55,763 bases of DNA from Armatimonadota bacterium (GTDB lineage: Bacteria; Bacteroidota; Ignavibacteria; OLB7). Below are positions 24,767 through 34,896 of this stretch, piece after piece. Made by a program: the position numbers and the translations under genes. The notes under the pieces were generated by a model. That model searched no databases. It was not told the DNA's origin and worked only from the letters and a program-made list of their open reading frames with translations. How positions within the stretch are numbered: position 1 is the first letter of the stretch; every line of letters starts with the position of its first letter. The DNA lies in the NCBI GenBank assembly GCA_020850315.1, contig JADZEY010000119.1:1-55763 (forward strand). Direction: 5' to 3'.

Positions 24767-25705
24767 ATGGCCAACACTGCAATCCAGATCAACGGCCTCG
24801 AAAAAATCTACAAAGGATCGGGGCGAAAAAGCCAACCAATCCACGCGCTGAAGCCGTTGGAGTTAGATATCCCCCAAGGCCAAATTTTTGGCTTGCTGGG
24901 CCCCAACGGAGCCGGAAAAACCACACTGGTGAAACTGCTGTTGGGGATAGTCTTCCCCACCAACGGAACCGCAACAATCCAGGGACGCGCCGCCGGAACC
25001 ACTGCCGCCAAACAGATCATCGGCTACCTGCCGGAAAACCACCGCTACCCCTCCTATCTCACCGGGTTCGGGGTGCTTCGCTACTTCGGTCAGCTTAGCG
25101 GTTTGGATACCCCAACCATCCAACGCCGCAGTGCCGAATTATTGGAAATCGTGCAGATGAGCCAATGGGCCAACACCCGCATCCGCCAATACTCCAAAGG
25201 AATGATGCAGCGAATCGGCCTTGCGCAAGCAATGCTCAATAATCCCGACGTAATTTTTCTTGATGAACCCACTGATGGCGTTGACCCCGTGGGAAGGCGG
25301 GAAATTCGGGAGGTAATTGCCGAATTAAAAGAACAGGGAAAAACTGTTTTTCTGAACAGCCACCTGCTGTCGGAAGTGGAATTAATTTGCGACCGCGTGG
25401 CAATTATGAATAAAGGAGAATTAGTGCGAATGGGAACCGTGAAGGAGCTAACCGCCACGCAGAAATTATGGCGAATTGAAGTTGAGCAATCGCACCAACA
25501 ACAACTTAGCCTGCTGTCGCCACGCATCCCCACCGCCACCGTAACCAATAACGTCATGCTTCTGACCGCCGAAACATTAAGCGATGTGAACCACGCCATT
25601 GACACTATCCGTTCGGCAGAAATTCTTGTTTCGGCTGTGCGCCCCGAACGGCAAAGTTTGGAAGACCTATTTATTGACATTATCACCGAAGGGGGTGCAA
25701 AATGA
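24767..25705 (+). CDS. ABC transporter ATP-binding protein (ABC-2 exporter type)
   Basis: The 312-residue protein has Walker A GPNGAGKTT (45-53), a Q-loop equivalent in GYLPENHRYPS (86-96), signature YSKGMMQRIGLAQAM (142-156), Walker B VIFLDEPTDGVDP (162-174) and an H-loop in NSHLLSEVE. The C-terminal 75 residues form the variable domain seen in CcmA/NatA-type subunits. Substrate is unknown; the architecture is that of exporters or of membrane-protein maturation systems such as NosF/GldA. Its stop overlaps the permease start by 4 bp. Confidence 0.94.
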   Translation: MANTAIQINGLEKIYKGSGRKSQPIHALKPLELDIPQGQIFGLLGPNGAGKTTLVKLLLGIVFPTNGTATIQGRAAGTTAAKQIIGYLPENHRYPSYLTGFGVLRYFGQLSGLDTPTIQRRSAELLEIVQMSQWANTRIRQYSKGMMQRIGLAQAMLNNPDVIFLDEPTDGVDPVGRREIREVIAELKEQGKTVFLNSHLLSEVELICDRVAIMNKGELVRMGTVKELTATQKLWRIEVEQSHQQQLSLLSPRIPTATVTNNVMLLTAETLSDVNHAIDTIRSAEILVSAVRPERQSLEDLFIDIITEGGAK

Positions 25706-26700
25706 AAGTACGTGCATTAATCGCCGACACCTTTCGCGAGATTTACGCCAAGAAAGTAATTCTAGGCATTGTGGTAATTGAGGTTCTGACGCTGGTCGTC
25801 ACCGGCTTAGTTGTGGGAATGCTTTCCGACAGCTACGACAATGCCCGCACCACAACGTCCTCATCGTTTATCACCACTGTTGAATATGACTCCACCGAAG
25901 CACACGACACAACCGCCGATCGGCTGCTGAGTATCGCCGAAGACTCGGCAGCAATTACTGCGACCCCAGCCGACACCACCACGCCAAGCAAAATTCTGGA
26001 AATAACGCCAGCCGACAGCGTTCAGCTACGCTCAGCCAGCAACCAAGAAAGTTTGGTGACTGAGATGGTGCGGGGCCAGCTTGCGGCGTACAGCACGCTG
26101 GTTGGGGTGGCGGTGTTTTTGCTGGCAATTTTTGCCACCGCCGGAATTGTCCCCTCCATGATGGAAAAAGGGACAATTGATGTGCTAATATCCAAACCCG
26201 TTGACCGCGCCATGCTGCTGTTTGGCCGGACGTTGGGGGGAATTATTGCCGTTGGCGCAAACCTGCTGCTGTTCGTTTTGGGAATTTTTGCGATTTATGG
26301 ATTTTTTTCCGGCATATGGCTCACTTCCTTTGTGGTCTGGACGTTCCTCATCTCTTTTTTCGGCTTTCTGGTTTTTTACAGCTTCGTTGTCTGCATGAAT
26401 ATCCTTTCGGAAAGTTGGGTGCTTCCGATGAGCCTTTCCTATATCCATATTTTTCTTTTCTCATCATTTCTCAGCAACCGCGAGGATACCCTCTATCTAT
26501 TTATCACCAGCCCCATCCTCCAAACAATTATTGATGGGTTGTACTGGATACTGCCACAGCCATTCGATTTAGTGGAAGCAAACCGTTCGTTAATTTTTTC
26601 CGGAATGATTACCAGCTATGCCCCATTTATTCAAGGAGCAATATTCATCCTTGTAATGTCAGCCGTTGCAGTGTGGAGATTTAGGAGGAAGGATTTTTGA
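25702..26700 (+). CDS. ABC-2 type transporter permease
   Basis: The 332-residue membrane protein starts with a helix (about 18-40, VILGIVVIEVLTLVVTGLVV), then a large hydrophilic extracytoplasmic loop (41-120) rich in Thr/Asp/Ser, then five or so further helices from 128 to 322, ending in a basic tail (WRFRRKDF). This first-helix-plus-loop layout is typical of ABC-2 permeases of the NosY kind. The gene overlaps the ATPase gene (ATGA at 25702-25705) and is followed 27 bp later by a small membrane protein, so all three may be co-transcribed. Confidence 0.88.
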   Translation: MKVRALIADTFREIYAKKVILGIVVIEVLTLVVTGLVVGMLSDSYDNARTTTSSSFITTVEYDSTEAHDTTADRLLSIAEDSAAITATPADTTTPSKILEITPADSVQLRSASNQESLVTEMVRGQLAAYSTLVGVAVFLLAIFATAGIVPSMMEKGTIDVLISKPVDRAMLLFGRTLGGIIAVGANLLLFVLGIFAIYGFFSGIWLTSFVVWTFLISFFGFLVFYSFVVCMNILSESWVLPMSLSYIHIFLFSSFLSNREDTLYLFITSPILQTIIDGLYWILPQPFDLVEANRSLIFSGMITSYAPFIQGAIFILVMSAVAVWRFRRKDF

Positions 26701-26727
26701 GAGAAAAATTATCAATCAAATCAAGCA

Positions 26728-27120
26728 ATGCGTAAAGTTGCGGTTCCGATTGGAACTTACACCAGCCTGATGTTGGCCTACTTATGGCAGAGTGATGCCC
26801 CGTTCTCGGTACACATTCTCTCGCTCACCATTTTTGCAGTAGCGTTTCTTCTTCCTGCTCTGTGGGCTGCACGGGTCGCCAACGATCGCAACCGTTTGGT
26901 GATCTGCGGTGGTTGCGCTCTATCTGCCATGGTGGCTTGGGATGCAACGGCGCATCTTGTGATTGCTAAAGCAGAGTTTTTCTCCACTTTTCTAAACACA
27001 ACTTTGGCGTATCTGGTGAATGGCACATTGCTTGCCATGCTAAGTTTCTTCGTAGCATGGTTAGCATCACCGCTCAAGCCCTCTTTCAAAGCCACCCAAG
27101 AGACCCACAGCGCAGAATAG
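26728..27120 (+). CDS. Small four-helix membrane protein, unknown function
   Basis: The 130-residue protein has four hydrophobic stretches (about 5-22, 27-48, 57-77 and 90-112) and a short polar C-terminus. No family is recognised. It lies 27 bp after the ABC-2 permease and could be an accessory subunit, or a separate gene; the spacing favours co-transcription. A promoter-like site for katG begins 56 bp after its stop. Confidence 0.6.
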   Translation: MRKVAVPIGTYTSLMLAYLWQSDAPFSVHILSLTIFAVAFLLPALWAARVANDRNRLVICGGCALSAMVAWDATAHLVIAKAEFFSTFLNTTLAYLVNGTLLAMLSFFVAWLASPLKPSFKATQETHSAE

Positions 27121-27175
27121 CTGCACGAAAATCACACCCTGAAACTATCATTGCCGCCCCTGAGCCTCCATTTTT

Positions 27176-29512
<2,337 letters not shown>

Positions 29513-29678
29513 CCGGCAAGCGTATCGCCGCAGCCAACAATCAGCAACCCCGGGCGGCCGCACTTCCGACGGATGGAGGTACGTTGCCCGGGGTATGAAT
29601 GGAGGAGTAGGTATCTGGCGCCCACTGATCCGAACAGATCGGCGCGCTTCACTCTATTGATAGACTGGCAAGGACACC

Positions 29679-30165
29679 GTGAGCGACCAATTCTTCGAAA
29701 AGCCCATTCTCAATTCGCCGTACAACTACCCGGCGCGCCACTGGGAACTGGACCCCAGCGGCCAGCCCACCCAGAACATCATCCAAAACCGACGGCGTGC
29801 CGAATTTATCACGCCGATTCCCAAACCGAAGAAGCGAAAAAGCAGCAATCAAGATGCGCTGATTTTCGACGAAGGAAAGGGCCTTTCTACCGCCGAACAG
29901 CAGTACCAACACACGGACATCATCCAAGCATTGCGCCACGAAGTTGACCGCTGGCGCGAGCTTCCCAACCCGAACGATTGGAAAGTGACCCCCGAGACGG
30001 CACGCCTGCTTCAGCATTGGCGCCACCACCCTTTTGCCGGTGTCCGCCCGTTTTTCTGCCAGATCGAAGCGGTCGAGACGGCGATCTGGCTGACGGAGGT
30101 CGCGCCGCAACTTCGCGCAGGGGAGCGATTCATCCAGCATCTGAAAGCCGCCAGCGCCGAGACAT
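29679..30165 (+). pseudogene. 5' fragment of a type III restriction enzyme (Res/helicase) gene
   Basis: Starting at GTG 29679 with AAGGA 5 bp upstream, about 160 residues match from memory the N-terminus of type III restriction subunits of the BPTD_3080 kind: DQFFEKPILNSPYNYPARHW, RRRAEFITPIPKPKKRK, KGLSTAEQQYQHTDII, VDRWRELPNPNDWKVTPETA, FFCQIEAVETAIWLTEVAPQ. The similarity stops at about 30160 (after HLKAASAE). The ATP-binding and nuclease domains that should follow are absent; the frame continues out of register into FkbM-like sequence and stops at 30311. No modification (Mod) gene is present. It is a non-functional relic. Confidence 0.82.
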
Positions 30166-30658
30166 CGGCTATTTCTCCTTCTTCACCCCTCCCCATCTCC
30201 ATCTGCGAAAGCGCGTTTCCAACGGGGGCGGCACGCTGGATATTCGGCTTGCTGAGATTATCGAACGCCACTGCCCGGCCCCGGACGGAACCATGCACGA
30301 CGTGGTGCTGAAAATGGATATCGAGGGGAGCGAGTACGAGGTGGTTGCCGACATCATCCGCCACCAAAGCCGGATCAGCTGCATCACCGGCGAGTTCCAT
30401 GATCTTGATTCGCGGACCGAGGAGTTCAACCGGATGATGGTGGCGCTGCTGGAGCATTTTCGGGTGATCCATATTCACGGGAATAATTGCGGGGCCTACG
30501 ACCACACAAACAACTTCCCCACCATCGTTGAAATCACCTTCATCAACGCCGCCCTGCTCGATGGCGATGCCCCACATTCGGCACGCCGCTATCCCCGCCC
30601 GGACTTGGATGCCCCGAACGAGCCGACGATTCCGGAGTATGAGCTTCGGTTTGAGTGA
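30160..30658 (+). pseudogene. 3' fragment of an FkbM-family methyltransferase gene
   Basis: In a different frame from the restriction fragment, about 165 residues read DIGYFSFFTPPHLHLRKRVS, VVLKMDIEGSEYEVVADIIR, ITGEFHDLDSRTEEFNRMMV and VIHIHGNNCGAYD to a normal stop. LKMDIEGSEYEV and the E-FH and HIHGNNCG elements are hallmarks of the C-terminal half of FkbM-type SAM methyltransferases (sugar or polyketide O-methylation). The SAM-binding N-terminal half is missing. An ATG at 29978 keeps the frame open across the junction, but its first 60 residues are out-of-frame restriction-gene sequence. A translated chimera is possible but unlikely to work. Confidence 0.78.
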
Positions 30659-30673
30659 GGGATTGGATGGCGG

Positions 30674-30935
30674 AACTCCCTGCCCCGTTGGCCCTCACCC
30701 CTCACCCTCTCCCAGACTGCTATCGCTGCTGCTTCGGCTGCATTGGGTGAGCGGGAGAGGGAGCCGGAAAAAAGATTGAAAAAACGAGAGAGGCGTGGAT
30801 CATGGAGAATTTCACGGCGCAACTCCCTGCCCCGTTGGCCCTCACCCCTCACCCTCTCCCAGACTGCTATCGCTGCTGCTTCGGCTGCATTGGCTGAGCG
30901 GGAGAGGGGGCCGGACAAAAAACATTGAAAAAACG
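30674..30935. repeat. 147-bp tandem duplication containing two hairpin repeats (R1, R2)
   Basis: aactccctgccccgttggc at 30674 recurs at 30821. Each copy contains ccctcacccctcaccctctc, a core with gactgctatcgctgctgctt cggctgcattgg, and ends gcgggagagggagccgg (30692-30767 and 30839-30914). The CCCTCTCCC and GGGAGAGGG arms can pair. Copies differ at only a few positions, so the duplication is recent. Three other loci here hold diverged relatives (50678-50767, 52141-52319, 54501-54590). It fills the gap between the FkbM relic and the convergent ubiD gene. Confidence 0.88.
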
Positions 30936-30982
30936 TTGGATGAGCAGGGACGCCCGGGGCAGCCTGTCCCCCGCCGCCGCCC

Positions 30983-32554
30983 TCACCCCCCAATCTGCGC
31001 GCCGCCGCTTTCAATCGTTCCGATTTTTCCGCCGCCGCTGTTGGCTTGCGATTCCAACAGAACGCCGCGCCGCGCCATTGTTGGCTCCCCTTTCAACTCC
31101 ATTGGCAACCCATATTCTTTCCACCGTTCGGAAACTTTATCAATGGTTTCGGGGGTCATCTCCAACTCCTTTGGCCACTGGCGCGGGAATCCTTCGCTTT
31201 TCCATTTTCGGGTTGCGTCAATTCCCATTTTTCCACCCCAACCGCTCATGTCGCTTGCGTGATCCAGCACGTCAATCGGGCCGCGCACAATTTGGATGTC
31301 CCGTTGCGGATCAACATTCGCCCCAACATGGAACATCACCGTGTCGGTGTTCTGCACATCAATGTCGGAATCCACCACCACAATGTATTTGCTTAACGAC
31401 ATCTGCCCCAGCCCCCACAACGCGTACATCACCTTGCGTGCGTGGTGCGGATATTCCTTGCGGATGGAGACAAAACAGAAATTGTGGAACACCCCAAAAA
31501 TCGGCAGGTTCATATCCACAATTTCCGGGACAGTTTTTTTCAGGATGCTCAGGAAAATTCGCTCGGTGGCCTTCCCCAGGAAATAATCTTCCTTCGGCGG
31601 CTGGCCAACAATAGTAGTCCAATACATCGGTTTTTTCCGCGTGGTGATGGTGGTGATGTGGAACGTTGGATACTCATCCTTCAGCGTGTAGAATCCGGTG
31701 TGGTCGCCAAACGGCCCTTCGGTCCGGAAATCTTCCAGATCAATGTAGCCCTCCAGCACAATGTCCGATTCGGCTGGGACCTTCAGGTCGTGTTCCAGCG
31801 TCTTCACCATCTCCACCGGTTCATCGCGCAGGAACCCGGCAAGCAGCCACTCGTCAAGCTCGGGGGGCATGGGCGCGGTGGCGGCGTAGGTGGCAACCGA
31901 TGGCCCGCCAATCGCCACAGCGCAAGGGACTTTGGTGATTCCACGCTCGCGGTACATCCGCAGATGCCCTGCGGTTCCGTGGTGCGTTTGTGCGTGCAGG
32001 AACGTGGTGTTCCGGTCAATCACCTGCAATCGGTACATCCCAACGTTGGGCGCGCCACTTTCCGGATTGCGCGTGATGACCTGCGGAAGCGTGATAAACT
32101 TCCCCCCATCTTCGGGCCAGCATTTGATGATTGGGAACATCCCCAAATCAACCTGATCCCCGCGATAGACAACCTCCTGACAGGCAGCTTTTTTCACCGT
32201 GCGTGGCGGGAAGTTCCGCACCTGCGCAACGTGCGGCAGCAGCTTCAGCGATTCTTTGAACGACGTTGGCGGCTTGATCTCGATCAGCGAAGTAATCCGC
32301 TCGGCAATCTCATCCAACGACTCCACCCCCAACGCCATGCACATCCTGCGATTGCTCCCGTAAGCGTTAATCAGCAAGGGAATTTTGGACCCTCGGACAT
32401 TCTCGAACAGCAACGCAGGGCCATACTTCCGCATCACCCGGCAAGCGATTTCGCTCACCTCCAGCTCGGAATCTACCTCAGTTTTAATGCGGATAAGCTC
32501 GCCGGCTTTCTCCAGCGCTTGGATAAACTCGGCAGTAGTGTTGTAGCCACGCAT
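30983..32554 (-). CDS. UbiD-family decarboxylase (prenylated-FMN dependent)
   Basis: The 523-residue form starting MRGYNTTAEFIQALEKAGEL matches UbiD N-termini; the frame is open to 32680, but a Bacteroidota-type -7 box at 32600-32608 lies inside that extension, so the shorter start is preferred. Visible elements include the NVGMYRLQV Arg region, HHGTAGHLRMYRERG, and RTEGPFGDHTGFYTLKDEYP, which holds the catalytic Glu/Asp and Gly loop binding prFMN. The C-terminal tail (ARRGVLLESQANSGGGKIG) is longer and Gly-rich. UbiD proteins decarboxylate 4-hydroxybenzoate-type acids in quinone synthesis or aromatic catabolism; the substrate here is unknown, and no UbiX gene is adjacent. Confidence 0.88.
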   Translation of the reverse strand: MRGYNTTAEFIQALEKAGELIRIKTEVDSELEVSEIACRVMRKYGPALLFENVRGSKIPLLINAYGSNRRMCMALGVESLDEIAERITSLIEIKPPTSFKESLKLLPHVAQVRNFPPRTVKKAACQEVVYRGDQVDLGMFPIIKCWPEDGGKFITLPQVITRNPESGAPNVGMYRLQVIDRNTTFLHAQTHHGTAGHLRMYRERGITKVPCAVAIGGPSVATYAATAPMPPELDEWLLAGFLRDEPVEMVKTLEHDLKVPAESDIVLEGYIDLEDFRTEGPFGDHTGFYTLKDEYPTFHITTITTRKKPMYWTTIVGQPPKEDYFLGKATERIFLSILKKTVPEIVDMNLPIFGVFHNFCFVSIRKEYPHHARKVMYALWGLGQMSLSKYIVVVDSDIDVQNTDTVMFHVGANVDPQRDIQIVRGPIDVLDHASDMSGWGGKMGIDATRKWKSEGFPRQWPKELEMTPETIDKVSERWKEYGLPMELKGEPTMARRGVLLESQANSGGGKIGTIESGGAQIGG

Positions 32555-32599
32555 GGTGCTGTTGTTTTGATAATGGAGTTCGCGAATAGTTCGGTTGCG

Positions 32600-32608
32600 G
32601 CAAAGATA
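32600..32608 (-). promoter_or_regulatory. -7 promoter element for the ubiD-family gene
   Basis: On the minus strand TATCTTTGC matches the extended Bacteroidota -7 consensus TAnnTTTGY exactly, 45 bp before the start at 32554. No TTTG at -33 is seen. It supports the shorter start codon. Confidence 0.5.
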
Positions 32609-32787
32609 ATCGGGGAAGCTGGGCCACGGCTGTAATCGGCTGCATCCTGAACATTTCGCAACTTGCGGAAGGGGGTGCAAGGGAGCGATTTTTCATCATC
32701 TTCATCTTCGGCGGCGGGTGTTCGGGATCATCTCTGCCGGAAAATTTTCCGCACAACAAGAAGCAACGCACAACATCAGCAGCATCT

Positions 32788-33747
32788 ATGAAACGAATCG
32801 GCATTTTTACCAGCGGGGGCGATGCCCCGGGAATGAACGCTTGCATCCGCGCCGCGGTCCGCTACGGGATAGCAACGGGGGTGGAAATGTTTGGAATACA
32901 GCATGGCTACAAAGGGATGATTGATGACGCAATTATCCCGATGGATCGCGCCAGCGTAAGCGGAATTATCGGGCGTGGCGGGACGATTCTGGGAACCGAC
33001 CGCTGCCCGGAATTCACCACCACCGAAGGGCGGAAACAGGCGTTGAAAAACCTGCAAAAACATGGGATTGAAGGCTTGGTGGCGTGCGGCGGAAATGGCA
33101 CATTCTGCGGAGCAACCATTTTTTTTGAGGAGCATGGATTGCCAGTGATTGGAACCCCAGGAACGATTGACAACGACCTGTACGGAACCGATTTCACCAT
33201 TGGCTACGACACCGCCGTGAACATCGCCATGGAAGCCGTGGATCGAATTCGCGACACCGCCGAAAGCCACGGCCGCACTTTTTTTGTGGAGGTGATGGGC
33301 CGCCATGCTGGATTTATTGCGTTGGACGTTGGAACAGCCGTCGGCGCGGAATACGTTGCCGTCCCAGAAATCGCCACCAACTTTGAAGAATTATGCCAGT
33401 ATCTGGAAAAAGTGGATCAAGATAAACGGCACATTTTTATCATCAGCGAAGGGGATGACTACGGCGGGGCATTCACATTTGCCGAGGATTTCAAGAAACG
33501 ATTTGATGTTGAGGCACGGGTGGCAATTCTTGGGCATATCCAACGCGGCGGCGCGCCCACCGCGCGCGACCGTATCCTTGCCACACGGCTTGGCGCGGCA
33601 GCTGTCCAGGCATTATTGGATGGCGAAAGCTGCATGATGGCAGGGGAAATTAACGGGGAAATCAGCTTGACACCAATGCGGGAAACATGGGAGAAAAAGG
33701 CTGAGATTGATAGAGGTTTGTTGGATCTGATAGAAATTATCCGGTAA
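32788..33747 (+). CDS. pfkA: 6-phosphofructokinase
   Basis: Phosphorylates fructose-6-phosphate in glycolysis. The 319-residue protein has SGGDAPGMNACIRA (9-22), PGTIDNDLYGTD (124-135, catalytic D128), VEVMGRHAGFIAL (167-179) and LGHIQRGGAPTARDR (248-262), all matching group A PfkA. The nucleotide loop reads ACGGNGTFCG: G104 fits ATP use, but N103 replaces the Mg-binding Asp of E. coli PfkA (GGDG). GGNG variants exist in other PFK subgroups, so activity is still expected, though cofactor preference (ATP or pyrophosphate) is less certain. It is monocistronic and divergent from ubiD. Confidence 0.94.
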   Translation: MKRIGIFTSGGDAPGMNACIRAAVRYGIATGVEMFGIQHGYKGMIDDAIIPMDRASVSGIIGRGGTILGTDRCPEFTTTEGRKQALKNLQKHGIEGLVACGGNGTFCGATIFFEEHGLPVIGTPGTIDNDLYGTDFTIGYDTAVNIAMEAVDRIRDTAESHGRTFFVEVMGRHAGFIALDVGTAVGAEYVAVPEIATNFEELCQYLEKVDQDKRHIFIISEGDDYGGAFTFAEDFKKRFDVEARVAILGHIQRGGAPTARDRILATRLGAAAVQALLDGESCMMAGEINGEISLTPMRETWEKKAEIDRGLLDLIEIIR

Positions 33748-34003
33748 GCCCAGCAAGGTTTTAATGCACGAATTCTCAGAGTCAATGAACGCACTGCGCG
33801 AAAATCCATGCTGGCGCTTCGTCGAGATGTCGCTCATTGGCTTGCCCCCCCCCCTCCGCTTATGCTGAGCATGGCGAATCATCAGCGCACCGCTCATATC
33901 CTTGCTTGCATCATTCCTTGCAGCAATCCTTGCTTTGCTATCTTGCAGCGCACGTTGCACACCGAACATTTCACATTGAACTGAACGACCGACAATCATA
34001 ACC
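33748..34003. other. Intergenic region before the enoyl-CoA hydratase gene
   Basis: A degraded relative of the dispersed repeat (cgcttatgctgagcatgg, 33858-33875) follows a run of about ten C. CCTTG (33916-33920), 18 bp, then TATCTTGC (33939-33946) is a promoter candidate about 58 bp before the ATG. No gene is seen. Confidence 0.45.
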
Positions 34004-34792
34004 ATGCAGAACTACGAAACCTTGCTCATCGAGCGGAAGCATGAAGGCTATGCAATCATCACGCTGAACCGCCCGGATAAATTGAACGCCTTAAACATCA
34101 AATTGCTGGGTGAGCTGCACAACGCTCTTGCCGAGCTTACCCGCGACGAACCGATGCGCGGCATTATCATCACCGGGTCCGGCGCGAAAGCCTTTGCTGC
34201 CGGGGCCGACATCGCCGAGCTGAACCAGTTGGATGGATACACCGGCCAGGAATACAGCCAGCGTGGGCAGAAAGTGTTCAACATTATCGAGCGGATGGAT
34301 CGCCCGGTGATTGCGGCGGTGAACGGGTTTGCGCTGGGTGGTGGCTGCGAGCTTGCAATGGCTTGCCACATCCGCCTTGCAAGCGAAAAAGCAAAGTTCG
34401 GGCAGCCGGAAGTGAACTTGGGAATTATCCCCGGCTTTGGCGGAACGCAGCGGCTGGCGCGGCTGGTTGGCCCAGCGCGCGCCATCGAGTACAACCTGAC
34501 GGGGGATATGATTGATGCCGCCACCGCCGAAAAAATTGGACTGGTCAACCATGTCTATTCTGCCGAGGAACTACTGCCCAAAACCGAAGAGATGATGCTG
34601 AAAATCCTCTCGAAAGGTCCGCAAGCGGTGCAGTGCACCCTTGAAGCCACACGCCGTGCAACCGACCTCACCATTGACGAAGGCCTTGCATTGGAGGCCA
34701 AACTGTTCGGCGAATGTTGCGACACTGGCGATTTTAAGGAAGGAACTGGCGCGTTTCTGGAAAAACGGCCAGCGAAATTTATGGGGCATTGA
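34004..34792 (+). CDS. Enoyl-CoA hydratase/isomerase (crotonase) family protein
   Basis: The 262-residue protein has the crotonase fold with ITLNRPDKLNAL (19-30), KAFAAGADIAEL (62-73, oxyanion-hole segment), NGFALGGGCELAMACHIRLA (107-126) and FGQPEVNLGIIPGFGGTQRL (132-151). Both catalytic glutamates of hydratases are present (E116 and E136), so addition of water to trans-2-enoyl-CoA (beta-oxidation or a related acyl-CoA route) is the likeliest reaction. No thiolase or acyl-CoA dehydrogenase gene is nearby. The ATG at 34004 has no Shine-Dalgarno, like most genes in the window. Confidence 0.94.
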   Translation: MQNYETLLIERKHEGYAIITLNRPDKLNALNIKLLGELHNALAELTRDEPMRGIIITGSGAKAFAAGADIAELNQLDGYTGQEYSQRGQKVFNIIERMDRPVIAAVNGFALGGGCELAMACHIRLASEKAKFGQPEVNLGIIPGFGGTQRLARLVGPARAIEYNLTGDMIDAATAEKIGLVNHVYSAEELLPKTEEMMLKILSKGPQAVQCTLEATRRATDLTIDEGLALEAKLFGECCDTGDFKEGTGAFLEKRPAKFMGH

Positions 34793-34896
34793 AACAGGAT
34801 TCCAAGCCCCCCGGTCACAACATAACTGCAACAACAGAAGTGCTTTCGGGTTAGGGTAATGCGGGTACACAATCAACCAATAGGAACTCAACAGCT

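Noticed and set aside
29679-30311. Active restriction-modification system
   Set aside because: Only the N-terminal 160 residues of Res are present and there is no methyltransferase subunit.
29978-30658. 226-residue chimeric frame as a functional methyltransferase
   Set aside because: The first 60 residues are out-of-frame restriction-gene sequence and the SAM-binding half is missing.
31442-32635. Long plus-strand open frame opposite the ubiD-family gene
   Set aside because: It mirrors ubiD in the antisense direction, lacks any family motif and is rich in His/Arg/Pro as expected of an antisense frame in GC-rich DNA.
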